Part shown: piece by piece, positions 25,709 through 35,218 of the stretch
Layout: the number at the start of each line of letters is the position of its first letter
Position numbering within the stretch: the stretch's first letter is position 1
Virus record (IMG/VR): IMGVR_UViG_3300036985_004568
Span: 31,375-95,374 of that record
Reading direction: 5' to 3' (one strand)
From: a virus
Length of the DNA stretch: 64,000 bases
Made by a program: the position numbers and the translations under genes
The notes under the pieces: generated by a model
What the model was told of the DNA's origin: nothing
The model's database searches: none
Seen by the model: the letters and a program-made list of their open reading frames with translations, nothing else

Positions 25709-26482
25709 ATGCCTGATCCTGAAGATCCAATACCTCCTCCTGATGAAGACGATGATTTAGGTGGTCATGCTAGACATCGTACCCCACCAAATCAACCTAC
25801 TGTTAAATCTGTTGTTTTAGCGGGAGTTGGCTTATTTAAAAATGTCCTTTCTGCTATTACTAGGGGATTATTGTCCCCAAAAGAACTTCCAGTTGGGGAA
25901 GAGCCAATTGGAGGGGGTGGAAAACGGAGGAAAAAGTCACAAAAGACCCCTTATTTCCCTGGAAGGATAGTTCCACAGAGTAAAAAGTATAAACTTACGG
26001 GAACTAAGAAATTTCCCTTCCATTTCAAGGCTTTTGTGCTTGGAAAACTGAAGATAAGAGTTAAAGCGAAGACTAAGGTGCGGGGAACCTTACTTGCCCC
26101 TACGAGCCTCCTAGCGCAAATAACGGGTATTAAGCTATTTAAGAAGATGCTTAGGGCGCTTATTGGTGGTACAAAATTGACAAGAACGTTGACAAGAATA
26201 CGTATTTTTGGAGTTAAGTTATTTGCTTCCAAGAGGTTATGGTTTGTCAAGGGGATTAAATCCTTTACTTACCAAGTACGGCAGATCCTTAGAGGTACCA
26301 AGTCATTCTCCAACTTTAACAAGTATATCTTAGTAGGAATTAAAATCTTTAGTACCAAGGTAAAATTAACCCTAAAAGGAACAATATTTAAAGCAATTAA
26401 ATGTTTAAAGCAATTGAGGGGTAAAAAGGATTTTAAGAAGTTTTTATTTGCTTTGGGGATATTTGAAAAGAAGAAACGCTAA
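25709..26482 (+). CDS. Highly basic 14-residue tandem-repeat protein
   Basis: 257 residues. The first 25 are acidic and proline-rich. From Gly98 to residue 251 the chain is eleven consecutive 14-residue units, each starting with Gly: consensus G-[TIV]-K-x-F-x3-h-x3-[LI]-x. Examples are GIKSFTYQVRQILR and GTKSFSNFNKYILV. A separate unit lies at 39-52 (GVGLFKNVLSAITR). The repeats are rich in Lys/Arg and end in KKKR. I recognise no family. A repetitive beta structure binding nucleic acid or membrane is possible. It is the last gene of the plus-strand block and its end overlaps a convergent gene by 39 bases. Confidence 0.8.
   Translation: MPDPEDPIPPPDEDDDLGGHARHRTPPNQPTVKSVVLAGVGLFKNVLSAITRGLLSPKELPVGEEPIGGGGKRRKKSQKTPYFPGRIVPQSKKYKLTGTKKFPFHFKAFVLGKLKIRVKAKTKVRGTLLAPTSLLAQITGIKLFKKMLRALIGGTKLTRTLTRIRIFGVKLFASKRLWFVKGIKSFTYQVRQILRGTKSFSNFNKYILVGIKIFSTKVKLTLKGTIFKAIKCLKQLRGKKDFKKFLFALGIFEKKKR
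26000..26461 (+). repeat. Eleven in-register 42-base (14-codon) coding repeats
   Basis: The encoded Gly recurs every 14 codons for eleven units without an insertion or deletion. The DNA copies have diverged strongly; periodicity is clearest at protein level, which indicates old duplication with selection for spacing. Confidence 0.85.
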
Positions 26483-26935
26483 TCCGAAGATCCAACCAAT
26501 TCCCAGTTCAGTTACCCACACATTTATTTCAAATCTCACCATAAAGTAATTTACTAAACATAATAGTAGGGTAAACATAAAATAGGTATACCAGTCTTTG
26601 GTATGATAAGCAATGGGTAAGAAAGCAATAAGCCCGTAAACTAATCCACATAGCGTACGGGCCTGCACATTTGTTAATCCTAGAACATGCTGAAAGATTG
26701 AGTTTTCCCCATATCCTAAACGTATAATTAGTGCTGTAATAATAGATAAAATTCCAATAATCCAATTCTTAGAGTTAAAGCCAAACACAATACCACATAA
26801 AATAGGAATTATTGTATCTCTCCATCCTACCCAAGGCCACGGATTTGGATTAATTAGACCAGGGCCCCAACCCCCTAAACGCCACAGGGGGCCACATGCC
26901 AACCATAAGCATATATTAAAGACAATTTTCCACAT
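26444..26935 (-). CDS. Multi-pass membrane protein
   Basis: 163 residues with about five hydrophobic segments (IIPILCGIVFGF, IIGILSIITALII, LCGLVYGLIAFLPIA, YFMFTLLLCLVNYFMV, GIGWIFGLAFLLF). The N-terminal half has a Trp/Pro/Gly-rich loop (PNPWPWVGWRD). It is the last gene of the minus-strand operon. A lysis-associated role would fit the position, but no holin family is recognised. Confidence 0.6.
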   Translation of the reverse strand: MWKIVFNICLWLACGPLWRLGGWGPGLINPNPWPWVGWRDTIIPILCGIVFGFNSKNWIIGILSIITALIIRLGYGENSIFQHVLGLTNVQARTLCGLVYGLIAFLPIAYHTKDWYTYFMFTLLLCLVNYFMVRFEINVWVTELGIGWIFGLAFLLFKYPQSK

Positions 26936-26938
26936 AGT

Positions 26939-28033
26939 TTATGGATTAGGAAGTATCCATTCAGAAGGAATACTAGAATAATTACTTAAACTTGTAGTGG
27001 AATTACCTGCTCCACTATAGCAGGAGGTTGCAGTTACAGTACCTGTACCAAAGTTACAATTCCAAATAGCTGGAGCTTCCCCTTGCACGCCTGTAAAACT
27101 AGTTCTAGTAAAGCACTCAGTAAACTTAACGGATTTATTTAAAAATCTTGTATTCTCTTCTCCTGGTGCATAAAATATGGAGGCATTTAAACAAAGTTTA
27201 TCACATCCATAAAATGTCCAAATAAAATCATTTGCTTGGACATTATATTTAAATAATTCCGTAGGAATGGTGGTAAGCCGGAAGCAGGTGTGGAAGGCCA
27301 TTTGAAAGTTTGTTGCTAGTAGGTTATACCTAAATAGGTCAGTTGGAATGGCCCCTATCCTAGTGGTACCAAAAAAAACTGATTTAAAAGTAGTTACTTT
27401 ATCATTATACCTGAATAAATCTGTAGGGATGGTAGTTAAAAAAGCGTCATTACATCCGTAAAAAGTTTGTTCAAAACTAGTAACTATAGTATTATATTTA
27501 AATAAATTAGCAGGGATTGCGCGTAAATCTGAACATCCTCGGAAAGCGCCAAAAAATCTAGTTATTTTTGTACTTCCAGAAAATGCGTCAGTAGGAATTG
27601 AAGTCAACTTTGTGCAGTCCCTAAAAATATTTTCAGCAGTAGTTAAAGACGTTAATTCTTTCATATTACTTGATATGGCGGTTAGATTAGTACAACCATT
27701 AAAATTCAGAGTAGTAAAGCCCATATCCCCAATAAAATCAATTATTTCAGTAACTTTTAACTTATCCCCAGCATTATTAAATCCAAATGCTATACATGTA
27801 CCCACCATAGTTATAGTTCTTGTTCCTGCTGTAGCATATGTATGGACTCTAGTTGCACTGGTATATGCAGTAACAGTACTATCGGAAGTACCATCCCCCC
27901 AGTTAACCGTAAAATTATGTGTACCTATTAAAAGAGGTAAGGTAAAAGTTTCATTTGTAGAAGTGGTTGTCACACTAAATTTAAAAGTACCACTGGGTAA
28001 TGACTTAAAAAATGTAGGTAAAGGGCTTATCAT
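26939..28033 (-). CDS. BspA/DUF285-like repeat protein with PKD-like head
   Basis: 364 residues. The N-terminal beta domain has FTVNWGDGTSDS and THTY-like strands as in PKD/DUF285 proteins. Residues 90-270 carry tandem leucine-rich-like units (TSIPTDAFSGSTKITRFFGAF, then AIPANLFKYN, TIPTDLFRYN and TIPTELFKYN). The C-terminal part (TRFLNKSVKFTECF) recurs in the gene at 51806. Bacterial relatives are surface proteins; here it probably forms part of a virion appendage. Confidence 0.75.
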   Translation of the reverse strand: MISPLPTFFKSLPSGTFKFSVTTTSTNETFTLPLLIGTHNFTVNWGDGTSDSTVTAYTSATRVHTYATAGTRTITMVGTCIAFGFNNAGDKLKVTEIIDFIGDMGFTTLNFNGCTNLTAISSNMKELTSLTTAENIFRDCTKLTSIPTDAFSGSTKITRFFGAFRGCSDLRAIPANLFKYNTIVTSFEQTFYGCNDAFLTTIPTDLFRYNDKVTTFKSVFFGTTRIGAIPTDLFRYNLLATNFQMAFHTCFRLTTIPTELFKYNVQANDFIWTFYGCDKLCLNASIFYAPGEENTRFLNKSVKFTECFTRTSFTGVQGEAPAIWNCNFGTGTVTATSCYSGAGNSTTSLSNYSSIPSEWILPNP

Positions 28034-28038
28034 ATTAT

Positions 28039-28293
28039 TTACTTAAGTTGTATTGATTTGTTGATGGTATGGTCTACTAAAATATCTAATTTTCCTTCAA
28101 TTTTAGCAAGCCGTTCCCTTATATCTGTCTGACCATTAGTACATTCTTTTTGCTCTTTTGCAAGGCGTATTACTTCTTTGTGTAGATGGCGGACATCATT
28201 AAATTTGATAATAACAAAAAAAGCACCTTGAATTACAAATAGAACTATTGAACTTACTGCTGGCCACAACCTCAACGCTGTATCCCACTGCAT
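28039..28293 (-). CDS. Small membrane-anchored coiled-coil protein
   Basis: 84 residues from ATG 28293 behind GGAGG (a TTG at 28305 lies inside the Shine-Dalgarno context). One N-terminal hydrophobic helix (AVSSIVLFVIQGAFFVIIKF) is followed by a charged coiled coil (EVIRLAKEQKE, RERLAKIEGKLDILV). This shape is common in phage holin-like or accessory lysis proteins, but the function is not proven. Confidence 0.62.
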   Translation of the reverse strand: MQWDTALRLWPAVSSIVLFVIQGAFFVIIKFNDVRHLHKEVIRLAKEQKECTNGQTDIRERLAKIEGKLDILVDHTINKSIQLK

Positions 28294-28306
28294 GGTGTCC
28301 TCCAAA

Positions 28307-29083
28307 TTAGAAAGCAGATTTTAGGAATTCCAAAGAAAAATTAGAATATTTTCCGGTTCCACCACTGGAAGACCCCCTAACAAAACAGACATTGGTAAGG
28401 GTATATGATGTCCCACCATATGTCACTGTTAATGTGTCTGCCGTTGTTGATAAAGTAGTATATAGATTCACTAAATATTGTTCTATTTCTATCCTGGACT
28501 CTTTTTTTACGTACCCATTCACCGTAATACCTAGTTTACCACCGCCAACATAACCAGTTGACATCATCTTAATACCAAGGGCAGTTGGTAGGATATAGTC
28601 AATTACATTACCGTCATAGGAAACATTAACTGAAGCGTGATCTCCTATGTAAATACTGCCAAATTTTACTGTCTGTACTGCTGCAGTAGATCCAGGTATA
28701 TCCTCTAGTTTTCCAGATTTTGAAAAAGTAAACGTAGAAACTACAAATTCCCCTTGCGCGGACTTAATAGAATAGGCCGTTACTTTACAATTTGCTAAAA
28801 TTAAAGAAATCCCAGTAGTACCATCTGGACCACCTAAGGACAGGTATATATCAAAATATGCCCCAACATCCAATCCAGTATCAAAAGTGGCCTCTAAAAA
28901 GTCACAGTTAACCGTAAGATCTTCAGTCTCAGTATCCTCTGATGTTACTTGCCCTTCAGGACCATATTCCTTATGGGTATTAATTCTATAATCTAAAGCA
29001 ATATTTCGGGCAAATTCTATCGTTTTAATAGTAGCCCCACTTTGCTTTAGTACTAAATTTCCTACAGAAAAGCTGTAAACCAT
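28307..29083 (-). CDS. Tail-tube-like tail protein
   Basis: 258 residues. The segment LILANCKVTAYSIKSAQGEF, ending TFSKSG, closely resembles the end of the tail tube protein at 40187 (TLNRCKATNYEVTSTQDGF). The C-terminal half shows a second beta-rich part (YGGTSYTLTNVCFVRG). It may be a tandem tube-fold protein at the tail tip. AGGAGG precedes the ATG, and a TAGTTTTCAAT element lies just upstream. Confidence 0.65.
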   Translation of the reverse strand: MVYSFSVGNLVLKQSGATIKTIEFARNIALDYRINTHKEYGPEGQVTSEDTETEDLTVNCDFLEATFDTGLDVGAYFDIYLSLGGPDGTTGISLILANCKVTAYSIKSAQGEFVVSTFTFSKSGKLEDIPGSTAAVQTVKFGSIYIGDHASVNVSYDGNVIDYILPTALGIKMMSTGYVGGGKLGITVNGYVKKESRIEIEQYLVNLYTTLSTTADTLTVTYGGTSYTLTNVCFVRGSSSGGTGKYSNFSLEFLKSAF

Positions 29084-29099
29084 TGGTATTCCTCCTACT

Positions 29100-29110
29100 A
29101 TTGAAAACTA
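29100..29110 (-). promoter_or_regulatory. TAGTTTTCAAT leader element
   Basis: Exact 11-mer on the minus strand, beginning with the stop codon of the upstream 463-residue gene and ending 17 bases before the next ATG. Identical to copies at 22155 (plus) and 54813 (minus). Confidence 0.5.
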
Positions 29111-30499
29111 ACTAATAAGTTTAATATGGCCTAATTGTAAGTTTATATTTCCTGATCCAGAAACAGTATCTCCTAGTACACAAATTGGAGCAATTGCGCA
29201 ATTTCTAACATCATAACCACTGCAAGATGAATGTAATCTAACCCCCCAAATACGAATATTACTAATATTATTTTTATTATACCCATATTCTAAAGCGGCA
29301 ATAGAAGCAAGACTAAATACTCCACTTGCCAAAGGTTGCCAATGTTGTAGTCTATACCAGAGCATTCCTCCATCTGCTGGATCCCAGCAAAGATAACCTT
29401 CATCATCAACATATGCCCAAGACTCCCCTTCCGCATGACACTGTGTTCCAGCAATATTAGCTAAAACAAGAGTTGGAAACTTAACACTTCCATCTTTAAA
29501 AGAAATTGTAGCATCTAATTCTAAAATACCATAATAATTGGAACCACTAACTGAAGTATCTTCCAATTTTATTTTCATATGATTATTAGCTTCTTCTATC
29601 AATAAAGTATCTGATAATTGAACTAAATGTTTAAACACTGACATTACATAGTTCATACTTCCTAACGATATAGTAGCTGAGATACTAGAACTAGCAACTA
29701 CTGAAATTTTTGCTTGTTTTTTCTCTTCATTAATCCAATCTTGATCAAATGAGTAAGAGCAACTTCCTCCTGTCATAACTCCAGCTCCATTACCATACCA
29801 GCATTCTCCTTCACGGTACCAATTATTTAAAGCGTAAAGTCTTCCACCTGGCCAAAAATGTCCACCACCACCATAACCACCACCAGGAACAAAAGGATAA
29901 GTATAACTCCCAGAATCATGTATCATTGGCTCTAGTGGAAGAGGTGGGTCTGTTACTGGGCCCTGTTCCCACGTTTCTTCCCACAATACATTTAGTAACA
30001 TGCCTCTTCTTAGTTCTTCTATGTGTACTGCTTTAATAGAGCATCGTTCGGGTAAATATGGGACTTTTTCAATCCTATCTACGTCTGTCCAATCTACTTG
30101 TGTAGTCTCATATTCTACTTCTCCATACTTATCCCCCTTAAAATAGTCCGCAATTGTAACTCCTACTTTTTCTAAACATTGTTCTACTATCAACCGTAAT
30201 GACACGATATCTGCTTTTGTTATAGATTTTTGTTTAGTAGTTAAAAATTGAGTTAGGCTAGGGGGAAATGGAACTAATAGTAAAGTACAAACAGAATTCC
30301 AATAAACTATTAGTTGATCAATATGTATTTTTTTACTATTTGTTTTACCAGAATAACCTACTCCTGCTAAACTATGTTGTGTAAAAATAGGATCATTTAA
30401 CCAAATAGGATCTGCACACCAAGATTCTAAATCTGCTGGTTGTGTTCCTATCGGCTTTAATTTACTTTTACAAATATTACAAATGGGATCTGTGGGCAT
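29108..30499 (-). CDS. Tail protein with N-terminal zinc knuckle
   Basis: 463 residues. An N-terminal CNICKSKL knuckle, a central Gly/Trp-rich stretch (YGGGGHFWPGGRL) and a beta-rich C-terminal half (YYGILELDATISF). No family is recognised. Immediately downstream of the large tail protein, it is probably part of the tail tip or a receptor-binding component. Confidence 0.62.
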   Translation of the reverse strand: MPTDPICNICKSKLKPIGTQPADLESWCADPIWLNDPIFTQHSLAGVGYSGKTNSKKIHIDQLIVYWNSVCTLLLVPFPPSLTQFLTTKQKSITKADIVSLRLIVEQCLEKVGVTIADYFKGDKYGEVEYETTQVDWTDVDRIEKVPYLPERCSIKAVHIEELRRGMLLNVLWEETWEQGPVTDPPLPLEPMIHDSGSYTYPFVPGGGYGGGGHFWPGGRLYALNNWYREGECWYGNGAGVMTGGSCSYSFDQDWINEEKKQAKISVVASSSISATISLGSMNYVMSVFKHLVQLSDTLLIEEANNHMKIKLEDTSVSGSNYYGILELDATISFKDGSVKFPTLVLANIAGTQCHAEGESWAYVDDEGYLCWDPADGGMLWYRLQHWQPLASGVFSLASIAALEYGYNKNNISNIRIWGVRLHSSCSGYDVRNCAIAPICVLGDTVSGSGNINLQLGHIKLIS

Positions 30500-30500
30500 A

Positions 30501-33500
30501 TTATGCGTAAGTACTAAGGCTTGAATCTGGTTTAACTGATGTTTCTGCTACTTGGGCAGATTTACCAAATAAATCTTTAATTTTATTTACATTATATTCT
30601 AATGTGCTAACTGCTGGCTTAAGTGACTCATTTTCTCTTTTACGCTCTTTATCCTTATTAAGTATATGTAACGTAGAGGCATATTCAGACTGTGGAATTG
30701 ATAATTCTAATGACGTTCTAAATCCATCATTAAAAGAATGATGCACTCTAACTACATCTAAACCATTAACTGTTGTACGTAAATCTAAAGTTTCATCCCC
30801 TAAAATTTGCAATGAGCCTTCTCTAACTGGCAGGTCAGATTTATGAAATTCTGTATTTGCTGCGTCTATTAAAGTATCCATTACTTCATCTAAATTATCT
30901 CCTGGAAGCCCGTACTCTTCATCCTCTTCATTAAAAATAGGAGTTATCCCCTGTACAATATATCTATTGGGCAGCCCTGAGCCTACGGTATAAGAATAGC
31001 GTTTACCTTTATACGTATATAGTATCCTCATTTCGGCTATATATTGATCTGGGTCCTCTTCATAAGCAACTGTTAATTCTTCAGTTCTTAATTCTGCAGT
31101 TACAGGATCAAATATTTCGCGTTCTAAAGTACCATATATTATTGCTGCCTGGTATCTAACAGGTACCGAATTAAGTACAATATAAGCAGTTTTTCCAGTC
31201 TCATCATAGGAATAGTCTACTGAGGCGCTGGCATCTTGCCATTCTAGAGGATATGTCTCAAAGGATACAATTGCAGGTTTTGAAGAGAAGGAACCATCTC
31301 TCCAAGGATGTGCTACAGCAACTAATTCTTCTAGTGCGGGATCCATTCTACTATATCGTTTTTCTAAAATATCCATAGGGGTAAATTCTACATTTCCTGT
31401 AGTAACCCATTTTGTAAATCCATAATCTGTACCATAATCGCTTAAAGCGGGAACCTCTTCCATAATTTGTAATAATTTAGTTACCTTTGGTGCACTATTA
31501 GTACGGGCCTGAACTTTAACATTAGAAATTTCAGATTCAAATCCTCCTAAATTTAACTTAAAATAAAATCCCTTTACGTCATCTTTAGTTTTAAATGGAG
31601 TAAGCAGAGTACTAAAAGCAGTATTTTTAGGAGTAGGCATCTCATCATGTAGGGTAAAAGGAAATATTTGCTCCTGTTTATCTGGATCAGTAGTTTTAAA
31701 TAAATTACCCTCTTTATTTGAGTCAATAATTTGTAATTGTTTTATTTCAGTATATTGAGAAAAATCACTTACAGCAGTAACACTCTTAATCTGATTAGTT
31801 TTATCATTAATTAAATTTTCCTCTAAAATATTTTGGCCAATAGTATACGTTCGTCTACTTACAGGAAAACCATATCTATATTCACTTAATCCTCCAGTAA
31901 TGGGAGAGGAATAAAGTACGGTACCATGATAAGCCGCAATGGCAGCTCTAGCTTCTAATTCTGTATTTCCAACTAAAGAATCCTCGTCAAATTTAGAGAT
32001 ATAATTTTTCTTTGCTGGGGGCCAAGTTTGTTGTCTACAAAAAGTAGAATAATAATAAGCAAATCCAGTAACTGTGAAATTTACCTGTAGCGCTCCGCCA
32101 CTCCATATCTCTTCTCGCTTAAATAAATATCCTCCAAATACATATCTTCCATTTATTTTAATATATACCGTTTGGCCAGTAGCAAGTAATAGTTCGTCTG
32201 TTGGGCGTATATTTTTATGAAAAGAGGCCGTACAAAAGGAGGGACCATAGACTAATTCAATTGAATCTAATATGTAACCTGTAGAAATAATTCCACCAAT
32301 ACTTATCTCATATGCGGGATTTGTTCTATATTGGATATCAAAAGTAGGAGTTCCTAGAGTTAATGTTCCAGTGCTCTCTATTCCCTCACCATTCACTCCA
32401 ACTACCTTAAAACTATAAGTAAGACCAGAAACTAATTCTCCAATCGTAGTTTGATAATCATATATTAATGTTTGATTTTGTTTAATCCAACTCCCACCAA
32501 TATCTTTATAGACATTATACCCCGCATTATCTGAACTTCCAGTCCAAGTTAAAAATAAAGCATCCCCTAATTTTGGATCTGTGGCAATTAGAGACGTAGG
32601 ATTTACTGGGGCAGGATAAGCAACTTGGAGTTGAACATTAAAGTCTTTTTCAGTAGTTACGCGCGCCTGTAACTGCCCAAAGAAAAATTTAGTTTCCCAA
32701 ATTTTAGCATTACTTAAAATAGAATGTTGTGGCTGGAGTATAATCTTAGCATTAGAGGTTATAGTCGTAGTATGGGTTTGCTTTACTCCAGAATCAAAAT
32801 AGATAGTAGTATCACTAAGATATGCATACTTTACTAAACTTGATGTAGTATTTCCTGCAATTGTAGGTAAGATGTCTACAGCAGCATCACTTGTAATGTC
32901 AAATTGTCCTTGCCAACTACCTAAGTAACTATTGTAAGAAAGATCATATTGTGCACCATCATAATCGGACCACATACAGCAAATATCAGACCCCGAGATA
33001 ATCCCAAAGGTAATATTACTATCATTAGCATTATCAGAAACTAGAGTGCCTGAGTCCCAGGATCCTGTGTAATGAAAGGCCTTTATGCCTGAAGAGGTTG
33101 ATCCTCCAATCCATAAATTAGAATCAGAAATCCACAGAGACGTGATGGCATTATTTGAAATTCCAGAAGCTACAATAGTTTGTTCCGTACCAAATACAGT
33201 TGTAAATATTTTATAATATATGGCTGCATTTCTTTCATAAACTAACCACATATCCGAACCAACAGCTAATAAAGATATGCCATAGGGCACAGTTGTTTCT
33301 GTATTAGCAATATCCGTCCATGCACCTGAGCCAGAACTATTTATATTTGTTAAAAATTCTATAATAGTCCTAGACCCCGCATTACAGGCTGCAAGACAAA
33401 TTAAACCATCACTTCTTTTATTTACCGTTAGTATAGTAGGATTACTAGAATTACCAAATAAAGCACTTTTAACTGCATATTGGGTCCCATTAGTCCAAGC

Positions 33501-33797
33501 TGATGACCCATAAGTTAACTTTATATATCCGATTGTCCAACTTCCAGAAAAATAGGTATAGGTAAGGTAAATATCGTCATTAGAATCTAGATAAACATCA
33601 AATCTAGAATTAGTATTCATAGTTGACTGGGAAACTGCTGCTATTGCGGAACCCCAAGTAATTTCACCATCAGTTGACTTCTTATAATATACAGCATTAG
33701 CTACAATATAAAAAAGAGCTAAAGTTCCATTACTGGATTTAACTAGTTTTGGACTAGAGGAGGTATATGATGCTGTTGCTACATTTACTCTTGCCAT
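30501..33797 (-). CDS. Large tail tip protein with beta-propeller-like and FN3 domains
   Basis: 1098 residues. Residues 1-330 contain repeated sialidase-like strands (SSSPKLVKSSNGTLALFY, KSTDGEITWGSA), suggesting a beta-propeller. Residues 395-485 look like fibronectin type III (ATDPKLGDALFLTWTGSSDN, YSFKVVGVNGEG). The rest, from YEISIGGIIS to about 1060, resembles tail hub/baseplate domains. Probably the central tail-tip protein contacting the host surface. Confidence 0.72.
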   Translation of the reverse strand: MARVNVATASYTSSSPKLVKSSNGTLALFYIVANAVYYKKSTDGEITWGSAIAAVSQSTMNTNSRFDVYLDSNDDIYLTYTYFSGSWTIGYIKLTYGSSAWTNGTQYAVKSALFGNSSNPTILTVNKRSDGLICLAACNAGSRTIIEFLTNINSSGSGAWTDIANTETTVPYGISLLAVGSDMWLVYERNAAIYYKIFTTVFGTEQTIVASGISNNAITSLWISDSNLWIGGSTSSGIKAFHYTGSWDSGTLVSDNANDSNITFGIISGSDICCMWSDYDGAQYDLSYNSYLGSWQGQFDITSDAAVDILPTIAGNTTSSLVKYAYLSDTTIYFDSGVKQTHTTTITSNAKIILQPQHSILSNAKIWETKFFFGQLQARVTTEKDFNVQLQVAYPAPVNPTSLIATDPKLGDALFLTWTGSSDNAGYNVYKDIGGSWIKQNQTLIYDYQTTIGELVSGLTYSFKVVGVNGEGIESTGTLTLGTPTFDIQYRTNPAYEISIGGIISTGYILDSIELVYGPSFCTASFHKNIRPTDELLLATGQTVYIKINGRYVFGGYLFKREEIWSGGALQVNFTVTGFAYYYSTFCRQQTWPPAKKNYISKFDEDSLVGNTELEARAAIAAYHGTVLYSSPITGGLSEYRYGFPVSRRTYTIGQNILEENLINDKTNQIKSVTAVSDFSQYTEIKQLQIIDSNKEGNLFKTTDPDKQEQIFPFTLHDEMPTPKNTAFSTLLTPFKTKDDVKGFYFKLNLGGFESEISNVKVQARTNSAPKVTKLLQIMEEVPALSDYGTDYGFTKWVTTGNVEFTPMDILEKRYSRMDPALEELVAVAHPWRDGSFSSKPAIVSFETYPLEWQDASASVDYSYDETGKTAYIVLNSVPVRYQAAIIYGTLEREIFDPVTAELRTEELTVAYEEDPDQYIAEMRILYTYKGKRYSYTVGSGLPNRYIVQGITPIFNEEDEEYGLPGDNLDEVMDTLIDAANTEFHKSDLPVREGSLQILGDETLDLRTTVNGLDVVRVHHSFNDGFRTSLELSIPQSEYASTLHILNKDKERKRENESLKPAVSTLEYNVNKIKDLFGKSAQVAETSVKPDSSLSTYA

Positions 33798-34222
33798 TAT
33801 TTATCCCCTACGATAATATTACCATTTTCAAGAACTTGTAAAAGTACACTATGATTAAATCCCATTGTATCATTATACTGATACCCAATAAAGTACGTAA
33901 TTATATGCTCTAATTCTACACCAGCTAAGGTACTGTAGGAGGTATGTCTACGAAAATAAATTACTCTAATATTAGTCTTATCTATCTGCAATTCTTTTCC
34001 TGAATCGTCCAATTTACCATTTATAAATAAAATACCCCTGGTTACATCTACAGTAATCTTCAGGGGTTTAGTAATATGCACAATATAGAAAGAAACAAGC
34101 TCCTCTGCCCTATCTAAAACCTCTTTATATAAATGCTCTACTCCATTAGCATCATACTGAGATATTTCAGTACCATCTTTAAATATTGCGGTCCAGTGAA
34201 ATTTTAATGGTGAGTTTAGCAT
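33797..34222 (-). CDS. Conserved phage tail-region protein
   Basis: 141 residues, mainly beta (HWTAIFKDGTEISQYD, ITVDVTRGILFINGKLDD). It starts a tightly packed pair with the 1098-residue protein, with a 1-base overlap. Probably a tail tip accessory protein. Function unknown. Confidence 0.6.
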   Translation of the reverse strand: MLNSPLKFHWTAIFKDGTEISQYDANGVEHLYKEVLDRAEELVSFYIVHITKPLKITVDVTRGILFINGKLDDSGKELQIDKTNIRVIYFRRHTSYSTLAGVELEHIITYFIGYQYNDTMGFNHSVLLQVLENGNIIVGDK

Positions 34223-34321
34223 TATAACATCCCACTAAATTTATTTTGTTTTCTGACTAAATATCTTTTTGCTTTTTTATATAAAAAATTATAAATTTTT
34301 AAAGTCTGCCGTGCTATTGGC

Positions 34322-34801
34322 TTAAACTTCGTCGTATTGAACTGTTAATGTTTTTTCAGCAATATTACCCGTAGCAATACTGCCAGTAGTCTGTAATTGT
34401 AAACAAATATAACGCGTATATCCTGCCGCTGTAATTGTAGTGGCTCCAGCAGCTGAATGTACTACAATTGCCGATCCTACTACTGCGGGAATAGCCGTAA
34501 CTGCCCGCGGAGAGGTAGTTTTTACAGGCTGAACATAGGAGGTGACTTCATCCGCTTTAATTGACTCTCCAGTGCCTAATGCTCCAGCAGACTTCCAAAA
34601 TTTAATATTCGAAATCTCTGTAAAAGTACCACTAAATTTTAATTTAATGTTCTTTTCATAACTATTATTTCCAGCTATAATGGGGTAAGTAGCAATTACT
34701 ATATTAGCCTGGTCTATATCCCCAAAATTAATATTAGAGATACCATCCGTAACTACTTCTCCAGCACCATTAGCTTCACTCCATTGCAATGTTGCAGCCA
34801 T
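34322..34801 (-). CDS. Phage structural protein
   Basis: 159 residues, beta-rich (ANIVIATYPIIAGNNSYEKN, IKLKFSGTFTEISNIKFW) with a Gly/Ala/Thr-rich end. Located among tail genes. A 99-base gap follows it, holding an open frame that lacks a standard start. Function unknown. Confidence 0.62.
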   Translation of the reverse strand: MAATLQWSEANGAGEVVTDGISNINFGDIDQANIVIATYPIIAGNNSYEKNIKLKFSGTFTEISNIKFWKSAGALGTGESIKADEVTSYVQPVKTTSPRAVTAIPAVVGSAIVVHSAAGATTITAAGYTRYICLQLQTTGSIATGNIAEKTLTVQYDEV

Positions 34802-34803
34802 GG

Positions 34804-35217
34804 TTATTCACCACCTTCATTGGGTTGTATTTCATTATTTGTGCTTTGGTTTTTTTCTAGGTTTGCATTTTCCGTACATTTTTTTGCTCCTTTTCCTTCT
34901 TGATCTATGTTCCGTCCACAATTAGGGCATTTAATATATCCCATTCCTTCTTCCATATAATTACTATATTTAAAATAAGCTAAACAGTGGTCACATTGTA
35001 CCATTTCCTCATCTTTAGGGGGAGGAATGCCCTTTAAGAAGTGTAGGAATTTATAATTAGCCCGAGTTACATCTAAGTCCTTCTTCTTATGCTCATCCCA
35101 AATACCATAGCATTCTCCTACAGCAGCCTTTGGCTCCTTACCCTCTTCGTGCACTAACTGACGTACACATCTACTGATGAAGGGATTCTTTTTTTCATTC
35201 TTTCTTGGTTTAGGCAT
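34804..35217 (-). CDS. Zinc-ribbon protein
   Basis: 137 residues. N-terminal FISRCVRQLVHEEGKEPKAA helical motif resembles a phage family with conserved Cys and 'A...C..W'. A zinc ribbon follows with CDHC and CPNC (about residues 75-100), then a Glu/Asn-rich tail. Possible capsid or tail assembly accessory. Function unknown. Confidence 0.62.
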   Translation of the reverse strand: MPKPRKNEKKNPFISRCVRQLVHEEGKEPKAAVGECYGIWDEHKKKDLDVTRANYKFLHFLKGIPPPKDEEMVQCDHCLAYFKYSNYMEEGMGYIKCPNCGRNIDQEGKGAKKCTENANLEKNQSTNNEIQPNEGGE

Positions 35218-35218
35218 T

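Noticed and set aside
26444-28293. Complete lysis module
   Set aside because: Membrane proteins with holin-like shape are present, but no amidase, lysozyme or peptidase of endolysin type was found, so lysis cannot be assigned here.
34223-34321. Open minus-strand frame of basic residues between two tail genes
   Set aside because: It has no ATG, GTG or TTG start after the preceding stop, so it cannot be supported as a gene, though it reads like coding sequence (RQTLKIYNFLYKKAKRYL).
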